Of a stretch of DNA of 64,000 nt, positions 35,109 through 41,801 are shown one piece after another (positions within the stretch are counted from its first letter, which is position 1; each line of letters begins with the position of its first letter). Location of the stretch: NCBI GenBank assembly GCA_028821605.1, contig JAPPFM010000018.1:1-64000 (forward strand). Direction: 5' to 3'. Made by a program: the position numbers and the translations under genes. This DNA comes from Candidatus Poribacteria bacterium. Lineage in GTDB: Bacteria > Poribacteria > WGA-4E > WGA-3G. The notes below the pieces were generated by a model that did not search any database, was not told where the DNA came from, and worked only from the letters and a program-made list of their open reading frames with translations.

Positions 35109-35348
35109 AAACTGAAGTGCCAACACTTATTAGGGCCAAAATTTACCGAAGTCTACGCGACTCGTGGCATAATTTGGTTACATATAGAAGAGTGGGAAAA
35201 TGCTAAATTGGACCTAAGTTTTGCCATAAATTTAAGGGTAGATATCATTGACATATTTCATAAGATGTACGAAAGCGTTGAAGACTTTGAGCAGAAGAAT
35301 GATATTAAGCTGCCGGAAGACATCGCGGCGATGTTGCGGCGGCAGTAA
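35100..35348 (+). pseudogene. Remnant of a TPR-family gene
   Basis: The 82-codon frame matches only the C-terminal part of a tetratricopeptide family: KFTEVYATRGIIWLHIEEWENAKLDLSFAI, then YESVEDFEQKNDIKLPEDIAAMLRRQ, a tail I recall from short TPR proteins in related genomes. There is no proper ATG; the frame opens at TTG inside the promoter and most TPR units are missing. The remnant sits directly under a perfect promoter, so it may have lost its 5' part by deletion. It ends 65 nt before the isomerase gene. Confidence 0.55.
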
Positions 35349-35413
35349 ACCGAAGTCTTGATACACAATTCTGGAATAGTCTGTTTTTTATTAGAAGGGT
35401 ATAAATTAACCCA

Positions 35414-36307
35414 ATGAAAATAGCGAATGCCCCGTGTTCGTGGGGTGTGCTTGAGTTTGAGTTGGACGGTGAAGCACCCAGTTATGCGCAGGTATTAGAC
35501 GAAATGCACGCCATCGGTTACCTCGGCACCGAGTTAGGGGATTGGGGGTTTATGCCGACGGATGCAGAACGCCTTCGTGCCGAACTTGCAACACGTGGGT
35601 TGACAATGCTGGGAGCGTTTGTGGGTGTCGCGCTCGCTGATGAAGAAACACATGCTGCGGGTGAAACATCCGCCCTGCGTCACGCACGCTTGTTAGCGGA
35701 TACCGCCGGAGACACACCGTTCATCGTGCTTTCAGACGACAACGCCACCACGGAAGTACGTACCCGCTATGCTGGACGTGTTCAACCTGAGCACGGCTTA
35801 ACACCAACACAGTGGGACACTTTTGTGAACGGTGTACACCGTATCGCTCAATCCGTCCGAGACGAAACGGGACTTCGCACCGTTGTTCATCCACATTGCG
35901 CAGGGTATATAGAGACACCAGCAGAAGTGGACACATTGATGGCACATACGGATCCGAATCTCATTGGACTGTGTTTCGATACAGGGCATTATCGGTTCGG
36001 TGGTGGTGATCCGATTGAGGCGTTTATCCGTCATGCCGAGCGAGTCTGGCACGTTCATTTCAAGGATTGTCATCCTGATATCGCCGCCCGTTCTTGCAAA
36101 AATGAGTGGGATTATTTTGCGTCTGTGGAGAACGGCGTTTTCTGTGAGTTAGGCAAAGGAGATGTTGACTTTCCCGCGTTCCTCGCGGAATTGCGGAAGC
36201 GGAACTACGACGGTTGGATCGTGGTAGAGCAGGATGTCTTGCCGGGGATGGGCAGTCCTTATGAGAGCGCGGAACGGAATCTTCGGTACCTGAATGCAAT
36301 CTTATAG
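35414..36307 (+). CDS. IolE-like TIM-barrel (inosose dehydratase family)
   Basis: The 297-residue barrel has the start seen in inosose dehydratases (ANAPCSWGVLEFEL), then GYLGTELGDWGFMP, a His/Glu-rich core (VVHPHCAGYIETP, GLCFDTGHYRFGGGDP, VWHVHFKDCHPDI) and the end GWIVVEQDVLPG. IolE dehydrates 2-keto-myo-inositol. It is followed 141 nt later by an IolG-like dehydrogenase on the same strand, which supports an inositol or inosose pathway. No iolB, C, D or J gene is in the window. Confidence 0.78.
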   Translation: MKIANAPCSWGVLEFELDGEAPSYAQVLDEMHAIGYLGTELGDWGFMPTDAERLRAELATRGLTMLGAFVGVALADEETHAAGETSALRHARLLADTAGDTPFIVLSDDNATTEVRTRYAGRVQPEHGLTPTQWDTFVNGVHRIAQSVRDETGLRTVVHPHCAGYIETPAEVDTLMAHTDPNLIGLCFDTGHYRFGGGDPIEAFIRHAERVWHVHFKDCHPDIAARSCKNEWDYFASVENGVFCELGKGDVDFPAFLAELRKRNYDGWIVVEQDVLPGMGSPYESAERNLRYLNAIL

Positions 36308-36331
36308 CGGTAAAGATTAACATTATTGGAA

Positions 36332-36352
36332 GGCGAGGATACAATCCTCGCC
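36332..36352. repeat. Perfect 9-bp hairpin between iolE- and iolG-like genes
   Basis: GGCGAGGAT-ACA-ATCCTCGCC forms a perfect 9-bp stem with a 3-nt loop 25 nt after the isomerase stop. There is no T-run, so it may be a dispersed hairpin or a weak attenuator. Confidence 0.6.
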
Positions 36353-36448
36353 AGCATTGGTGAGCGTTGCTTTCCTAAAAACCTGTCTGCATGTTTCGAT
36401 CTTTACTATAAATTGTCCAAACTTTAGTACTTTTAATAAAGGTCTCTG

Positions 36449-37468
36449 ATGAACAATTCCTCAAAAATAGGTGTTGGTGTTATCGGCGCAGGACGTATCG
36501 GTAAACTGCATATTGAACATCTCGCCCAGAATGTACCCGAAGCCGAACTGATCGCGATTTGCAGCTTGGACCCCGCCGGTGTTGAAACTCTTGCAAAGCA
36601 GTTTAATGTCCCAAAGGTAACCAGCGATTATACAACGCTTTTGGCTAACCCACAGATTGAAGCAGTGTTGGTAGCATCCGCTACTGATACGCATGTGGAG
36701 ATCAGTCAAGCCGCCGCGAAGGCAGGGAAACACATCTTTTGTGAGAAACCGATCTCCTTGGATTTGGAACAGATTGATGAAACCTTAGCAATTGTGGAAA
36801 AAGCGGGAGTTAAGTTTCAGGTCGGTTTCAATCGTCGGTTTGATGCAAGTTTCGCACGAGTGCGGGAAGCAGTCGCTTCTGGGGAGATTGGCGAGCCGCA
36901 CATCATGCGGATTACGAGCCGGGATCCGGCACCCCCACCGATTGAGTACGTCAAGGTCTCTGGCGGGATTTTTCTTGACATGACGATCCACGATTTCGAT
37001 ATGGCGCGCTACCTCATCGGAGACGAGGTTGTTGAGGTCTACACTGTTGGTGGGGTACGCGTTGATCCACAAATCGGCGAGGTGGGTGACATTGACACCA
37101 CGGTTATCACCTTACAATTCCAGAATGGGGCTATCGCAACGATTGATAACAGCAGAGAGGCTGTCTACGGTTACGACCAACGCGTTGAAGTTTTCGGCTC
37201 AAAGGGGATGATTGCGGCAGCGAATCCACTGACAGATACTGTCACCTTTAGCGGTAGTGAAGGTACCCGCGCTGCGTCGCCGCCATATTTCTTTGTGGAA
37301 CGTTACAAGCCTGCCTTTCTCGCGGAGTTGCAAGCGTTCTTTGCGTGCATTCAGGAGGGGACATCGCCACCGGTTACGGGTGCGGATGGGCGAGCCCCTG
37401 TTGTGATAGGCTTCGCTGCGTTGAAATCGCTTCGTGAAAATCGTCCCGTTCTTTTGTCGGAAATTTAG
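36449..37468 (+). CDS. Inositol 2-dehydrogenase-like Gfo/Idh/MocA protein
   Basis: The 339-residue dehydrogenase has VGVIGAGRIGKLHIEHLAQ (Rossmann), IFCEKPISLDLEQ (EKP near 97), FNRRFDASFARVREAV, and GGIFLDMTIHDFDMARYL with the Asp/His pair of the active site. IolG converts myo-inositol to 2-keto-myo-inositol with NAD; the neighbouring IolE-like gene makes this assignment likely. Its stop overlaps the convergent ABC ATPase stop by 4 nt. Other 3-position sugar dehydrogenases have the same fold. Confidence 0.85.
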   Translation: MNNSSKIGVGVIGAGRIGKLHIEHLAQNVPEAELIAICSLDPAGVETLAKQFNVPKVTSDYTTLLANPQIEAVLVASATDTHVEISQAAAKAGKHIFCEKPISLDLEQIDETLAIVEKAGVKFQVGFNRRFDASFARVREAVASGEIGEPHIMRITSRDPAPPPIEYVKVSGGIFLDMTIHDFDMARYLIGDEVVEVYTVGGVRVDPQIGEVGDIDTTVITLQFQNGAIATIDNSREAVYGYDQRVEVFGSKGMIAAANPLTDTVTFSGSEGTRAASPPYFFVERYKPAFLAELQAFFACIQEGTSPPVTGADGRAPVVIGFAALKSLRENRPVLLSEI

Positions 37469-38220
37469 TCGTGTGCACCCGCGTCGCCGTCATGCTCACC
37501 ACCGACATCACCGACTTCGATTTCAATCTCGTCTCGATTTCTGACACGTTCCACGAGCCCGTCACGGATGTCCACAATCCGGTCAGAAACATCGAGCATC
37601 TTCAGGTCGTGTGTTGCAGAAATGACAGTGACACCCTGTTCCTCATTCAAGCGTTTAATCAGGTCAATAATTTCGCGCCCTGTGATGGTATCAAGGTTTG
37701 CTGTCGGTTCATCAGCAAGGATGATGCTCGGATCGTTGGCGAGTGCTCTGGCGATAGCGACGCGCTGACATTGACCACCTGATAGTTCATCGGGAAGGTG
37801 ATACATCCGATCCCCTAAACCCACCATGTCCAGCAGCTTCTCCGCTCTTTCATTACGTTGCTTCTCTGGCATGCCAGCAAAAATCAGCGGTAGTGTTACA
37901 TTTCCGTGCGCACTCCGCACAGGCAGCAGGTTGTAACTCTGGAAAATGTAGCCTACACGGTGGCACCGAAATGCCGCAATCTGCCTTTGCGTGAGTTGTG
38001 ACATGTTTTGCCCATCAATGTAAACCTGCCCCTCTGTCGGCTGATCGAGTGCGCCGATCATATTAAAGAGTGTGGATTTCCCCGAACCGGAGGGACCCAT
38101 TAGCGAGATGTACTCCCCGCGTTCAATCTCAATGTTGATGCCATCCAAAGCGCGAAGGATATTTGAACCCATACGATATTCTTTGACAACATCTTCTGTT
38201 TTCACAACGATATCCGGCAT
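37465..38220 (-). CDS. ABC transporter ATP-binding protein (LolD/MacB type)
   Basis: The 251-residue ATPase has Walker A GPSGSGKST, SGGQCQRVAIARAL (signature), Walker B IILADEPTANLD and the H-loop SATHD. The LolD/MacB family works with FtsX-like permeases. The C-terminal 25 residues (RDEIEIEVGDVGGEHDGDAGAHD) are acidic and His/Asp-rich, beyond the family core. It lies 15 nt after the permease gene on the same strand. Confidence 0.93.
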   Translation of the reverse strand: MPDIVVKTEDVVKEYRMGSNILRALDGINIEIERGEYISLMGPSGSGKSTLFNMIGALDQPTEGQVYIDGQNMSQLTQRQIAAFRCHRVGYIFQSYNLLPVRSAHGNVTLPLIFAGMPEKQRNERAEKLLDMVGLGDRMYHLPDELSGGQCQRVAIARALANDPSIILADEPTANLDTITGREIIDLIKRLNEEQGVTVISATHDLKMLDVSDRIVDIRDGLVERVRNRDEIEIEVGDVGGEHDGDAGAHD

Positions 38221-38235
38221 AATTTTCCTCCGTGC

Positions 38236-38913
38236 TTATACCTCGGTACGCATTGCTTCGGCAGGCGGGAGTTTCGCCGCGCGCCATGCGGGGAACGATG
38301 ACCCGATGACTGCCAAAATCATACCCAGAATGCATCCAAGTAGAATGATGACGATAACACCGAGTCGCATTGCTCCGTCTTCCGGCTGCGCGGGTAACAG
38401 GGGGAAGTAGAAGAATAGGTCTAACCCATAGTCTTTAAGCCCTAAAAGCACAGCACCGAGTGTGCCGATAAGCGCGCCAATAAGTGCCCCTGAAAACCCT
38501 TGAAACCCTGATTCGAGCAGGAACAGTCGAACCACGAACCCATCTAACGCTCCGAGACATTTCATCGTCCCGATCTCGCGAAAGCGTTCTGTGACTGCCA
38601 TCAGCATTGCATTCGCGATACCGACGACACAGACAATCAGAGACATGATAATCAACCAAATGTCTTTTGTGGAAATGCCTGTTTCCGTTGTCTCTTCAAA
38701 GGTATTAATTGTTGATTGTCGTCCGCTCTCCTGTAGTGCGAGGCCGATTTCGTTGTTTGTCCACACTGAGACAAGGAAAGCAATGCCGAGTGTAATACCC
38801 GCTGTCGTAATAATTGAACGTCCAAAGCGAATTTTCAAACTCTGAAAACTAATCCGTAGCGATTCTACGAAAGGGAGATCAATTTGTTCTTCAATTGGTG
38901 CTCTTTGCTGCAA
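38236..38913 (-). CDS. ABC transporter permease (FtsX-like), compact form without periplasmic domain
   Basis: The 225-residue protein has the MacB/FtsX layout: a TM near residue 35-52 (ITTAGITLGIAFLVSVW), then three C-terminal TMs (IWLIIMSLIVCVVGIANAMLMAVTERFREIGTMKCLGA is the coupling region; FQGFSGALIGALIGTLGAVLLG; LGVIVIILLGCILGMILAVIGS). MacB-type permeases carry about 200 periplasmic residues between TM1 and TM2; here only about 30 separate them. With the ATPase it makes a small inner-membrane exporter or mechanotransmitter whose client is unknown. It is the first gene of the pair; a promoter lies upstream. Confidence 0.85.
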   Translation of the reverse strand: MQQRAPIEEQIDLPFVESLRISFQSLKIRFGRSIITTAGITLGIAFLVSVWTNNEIGLALQESGRQSTINTFEETTETGISTKDIWLIIMSLIVCVVGIANAMLMAVTERFREIGTMKCLGALDGFVVRLFLLESGFQGFSGALIGALIGTLGAVLLGLKDYGLDLFFYFPLLPAQPEDGAMRLGVIVIILLGCILGMILAVIGSSFPAWRAAKLPPAEAMRTEV

Positions 38914-38958
38914 ATGTCTGTCTCCTTATTTTTAATTTTGTATTTATTCTTAACATTT

Positions 38959-38987
38959 ATTTTACCAAATTTACAATTTTAGGTCAA
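38959..38987 (-). promoter_or_regulatory. Candidate sigma70 promoter for the compact ABC genes
   Basis: On the minus strand TTGACC (38982-38987) and TAAAAT (38959-38964) are 17 bp apart, 46 nt upstream of the permease start. It is back-to-back with the next promoter on the plus strand. Confidence 0.6.
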
Positions 38988-39017
38988 GTTTTTCGTGAAT
39001 TTGTTCGGCACACAAGA

Positions 39018-39046
39018 TTGACTTTTCAGTTTTTGGTTGTTATACT
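39018..39046 (+). promoter_or_regulatory. Candidate sigma70 promoter for the 39071 gene
   Basis: TTGACT (39018-39023) and TATACT (39041-39046) are separated by 17 bp, 25 nt upstream of the ATG. Confidence 0.7.
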
Positions 39047-39070
39047 AAGGATGGAGGCAGGTACAAATTG

Positions 39071-39676
39071 ATGCTCCGAAGATTTTTCGCTTATTCGTTT
39101 CTTTTGTTATCCGTTGGTATGTTGTGCTGGAGTCCACTGGTTTTGGCACACGATACTTTCTATCCGCATCATCGCGAGGATTTTGAAAACATGACGCGTC
39201 GTCGCGAGTTGCGAAGCACTGTCCTCCTGAGCACCACTGTTTTTCTTTGCGTTCTTGGAACGGTGGTCTACCTGGCGTTGCGAAAAAACAAAAATACTGA
39301 CAAGACAGATGAGAACGATACAAAAACAGTTCAAGAGCGTTTGGAATCCGCTGCGAACAGCGCGGCGGGTACTGCGAAACGGGTCCTCAACGCCGGAAGA
39401 AACGTCTCGGAGGCTGCCGAAGCAGCACTCACGACCTATGCTGAAGCGTCCGGTGTGACGCTGCGACCGCGTTCTGATGGGAAGAGTCGTGCCGAATCCG
39501 TGCCGTACCGAATTCGATGTAAAATTGGATCTGATGTCGTTACCCTTAGCATTGATGCAGAAGTTATCCAATTAAAGGCGGAACACGACTTTTCTAAAAC
39601 GGGCTTCAGTTCGCGAGGTACCGTGGGAAGTGCAAGGACGGCTGTTGTGTTAAGAATAGGAGATAAGGAGCAGTAG
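39071..39676 (+). CDS. Secreted/membrane protein of unknown function
   Basis: The 201-residue protein has a signal-like N-terminus (MLRRFFAYSFLLLSVGMLCWSPLVLA) and a TM near residues 50-70 (STVLLSTTVFLCVLGTVVYLAL). A charged, Ala-rich helical stretch follows (VQERLESAANSAAGTAKRVLNAG), then a C-terminal part with IRCKIGSDVVTLSIDAEVIQL. The start ATG (39071) is supported by GGAGGCAG 8 nt before it; the TTG one codon earlier is not needed. No family recognised. It may be periplasmic and membrane anchored. Confidence 0.7.
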   Translation: MLRRFFAYSFLLLSVGMLCWSPLVLAHDTFYPHHREDFENMTRRRELRSTVLLSTTVFLCVLGTVVYLALRKNKNTDKTDENDTKTVQERLESAANSAAGTAKRVLNAGRNVSEAAEAALTTYAEASGVTLRPRSDGKSRAESVPYRIRCKIGSDVVTLSIDAEVIQLKAEHDFSKTGFSSRGTVGSARTAVVLRIGDKEQ

Positions 39677-39688
39677 CGGGTAGAATAC

Positions 39689-40441
39689 TTACGACTTGAG
39701 TTGGTTGATGAGTGACGCACTATAACCAGCACCGAAACCGTTATCGATGTTCACGACGGTGACACCGGAAGCGCAACTATTTAGCATCCCTAACAGGGCA
39801 GCGAGTCCACCAAAACTGGCACCGTAGCCGATACTCGTCGGGACTGCGATGACGGGACAGTCTACCAAACCGCCGACAACACTCGGCAACGCGCCTTCCA
39901 TGCCTGCAACAACGATAATAACACGGGCATTCAGGAGTTTCTCGTGGTTGCTCATTAACCGGTGTAGTCCTGCCACGCCGACATCGTAAAGGCGTTCTGG
40001 TTGGTTTCCCATCATCAGTGCCGTTTCAACGGCTTCCTCAGCGACTGGCAGGTCGGACGTGCCAGCAGAAACAACAAGTATCCCTGGAATGCCTTCGTCT
40101 TCCTCAGATCGCTTGACGGCGATGGTTCGTCCAAGCGCGTTATAACGTGCTGTGGGTTGAACTTCTTTTACCGCCTCATACATATCAGGGGTGGCACGGG
40201 TTGCAAGGAGCGGATGCCCTGCTGCGAGGATACGTTCGCTAATCTGCCTGACATGCTCAATCGTCTTGCCTTCACAGAAAATGACTTCAGGGAATCCTGT
40301 GCGAAGTTGACGATGGTGATCAATTTTTGAAAACCCTAAGTCTTCAAAAGGAAGTGTACGGAGAGATTGAAGCGCGTCGTGCACTGCAACCTCTCCGCCT
40401 TTAACCTGTTCAAGCAGGATTCTTAACTTTTCAATTTCCAT
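39689..40441 (-). CDS. larB: Nickel-pincer cofactor biosynthesis protein LarB (PurE-like)
   Basis: LarB carboxylates nicotinic acid adenine dinucleotide in the first step of the nickel-pincer cofactor of lactate racemase-type enzymes. The 250-residue protein has the PurE/AIR carboxylase-like C-domain: [82 protein letters not shown]. No larC or larE is in the window. It is the last gene of the minus-strand run from recX; gaps of about 100 nt leave co-transcription open. Confidence 0.92.
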   Translation of the reverse strand: MEIEKLRILLEQVKGGEVAVHDALQSLRTLPFEDLGFSKIDHHRQLRTGFPEVIFCEGKTIEHVRQISERILAAGHPLLATRATPDMYEAVKEVQPTARYNALGRTIAVKRSEEDEGIPGILVVSAGTSDLPVAEEAVETALMMGNQPERLYDVGVAGLHRLMSNHEKLLNARVIIVVAGMEGALPSVVGGLVDCPVIAVPTSIGYGASFGGLAALLGMLNSCASGVTVVNIDNGFGAGYSASLINQLKS

Positions 40442-40540
40442 TCGTTTACTATGGTCGGACGTCCACTGTTTGCAGCACTTGTAAGGAGGGATCCTACTAC
40501 CTGCTGCCTTTTATTTCGGTCCACACGCTATGAAAAACGC

Positions 40541-40948
40541 TTAGGCTTCCTCAGGAGCTTCTTCGTCAGTTTCGTCGCCACCAACACCTGGAATTGACCC
40601 TGCGATTTTGGTGCGGACATCTGCGGAGACTTTACGTCCTGTTTCTACTGCACTCTTCACCTGTTCGGTTGCTTGCTGGAGCCGTTCTTTTCCGCTGTCT
40701 ACCATATCGTGAACGCTCTCTTTGCCCTGTTCCACGATGGTGTGTACGCCTTGCCGTGCGCTATCGGAGGCTTGGCTCGCGAACTCAATCGTCCGATTTT
40801 TCGCTTCGACTGAGGTATCACGAATCTTCTTGCGGGTTTCCTTGCCAGAACTCGGGGCGTAGAGCAGACTGATAACCGCGCCTGCCATAAAACCAGTAAA
40901 AAAGGCAAAGATCATTGCGAGTCCGTTGTTCTGTCCATTGTTACTCAT
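40541..40948 (-). CDS. YtxH domain-containing protein
   Basis: The 135-residue protein begins with a hydrophobic segment (LAMIFAFFTGFMAGAVISLLYAPSSGKETRKKI), the YtxH signature, followed by a long amphipathic helix region rich in Ala, Lys, Glu and Gln, and an acidic tail (DETDEEAPEEA). Such proteins are membrane-anchored with a cytoplasmic coiled or helical part; functions range from stress response to gas-vesicle-like packing. The 198-nt gap upstream holds an inverted repeat. Confidence 0.88.
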   Translation of the reverse strand: MSNNGQNNGLAMIFAFFTGFMAGAVISLLYAPSSGKETRKKIRDTSVEAKNRTIEFASQASDSARQGVHTIVEQGKESVHDMVDSGKERLQQATEQVKSAVETGRKVSADVRTKIAGSIPGVGGDETDEEAPEEA

Positions 40949-41022
40949 TTTTTTGTCCTTTCTATTAAGTTAAGTTCGTTTTGGGAAAGCATAACGATTT
41001 CCAAAACTTGATGTTAGAATTT

Positions 41023-41055
41023 ACGAGAATCGTTGTAAAAAGTTTCAATTCTCGT
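41023..41055. promoter_or_regulatory. Inverted repeat upstream of the YtxH gene
   Basis: ACGAGAAT (41023-41030) and ATTCTCGT (41048-41055) are perfect 8-bp inverted copies separated by 17 bp. They may form an operator or a stem in the YtxH leader; no promoter with good spacing is obvious nearby. Confidence 0.4.
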
Positions 41056-41146
41056 GTTTATCTCTTGATGCAATTGTTTTTTATTCTGCTGCTATAGTGA
41101 TACAAATGCTGTGCTGCTTTAATATCGGAGATCTTTAAATTTCACG

Positions 41147-41713
41147 CTATTCGGTTCGTCCAGCCGGTGTATCAACTATCGGTTCGTCCTCTTCCGGTTC
41201 ATGTGGTTGCGTGGAGGTGAAACTATCCCATCCGGCTTTGATGCCCTGCCATAAGCTTACAATATCGGAAAGTGAGACTGCCAGTTGATTCCGAAAAAAC
41301 GTCGCTTGCTCAAGTGTTTGTCCGGAAAAGTTACTCACTTTTTGGACCAAGTCATCAAGTTCTTGAATGCTTTGATTCAGAGCACCGCTCATTTCTTGGA
41401 TATTGTGTACGGTCGGTTGAATTTCGGACTCGCTAATTCCTTGTAGGGAAGCTGTCAACCCGTTTAGGTTTTGTAGCAGCTGCGGCAACTCCTTATTCAC
41501 CTCTTTCACCGTCTTATCCACGTCGGCGATTAGCTCACCGATTTCCTGATTAACGATACTTTCTGTGGAATTCAGCGTATTTCGGATGCTATTTAGAGAG
41601 TCTCTAAGGCTACCCATAGCGGCGCACATATATGCTGCCAGAGCTGTAAGCGCAAGTAGGAGGATACCTAAGCTGAATTTCCAAAAAAGTGAAGCAATCA
41701 AACCCCAATCCAT
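41147..41713 (-). CDS. DUF948-like membrane-anchored coiled-coil protein
   Basis: The 188-residue protein has an N-terminal TM (LIASLFWKFSLGILLLALTALAAYMCAAMG). Long helical stretches with heptad-like patterns follow (SLRDSLNSIRNTLNSTESI, ELIADVDKTVKEVNKELPQLLQNL, ELDDLVQKVSNFSG), then an acidic tail. This resembles DUF948/YoxC-type proteins. The role is unknown but such proteins often sit at the cell envelope near YtxH proteins, as here. It precedes YtxH in the minus-strand run. Confidence 0.75.
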   Translation of the reverse strand: MDWGLIASLFWKFSLGILLLALTALAAYMCAAMGSLRDSLNSIRNTLNSTESIVNQEIGELIADVDKTVKEVNKELPQLLQNLNGLTASLQGISESEIQPTVHNIQEMSGALNQSIQELDDLVQKVSNFSGQTLEQATFFRNQLAVSLSDIVSLWQGIKAGWDSFTSTQPHEPEEDEPIVDTPAGRTE

Positions 41714-41801
41714 GACGTCTCCTTTATGTATGATTAAAATACTATTTCCGATAGACGGCTTTTCAAGCGCGTCTACCTTATGAAAAGTGATATTTGTGAA
41801 T

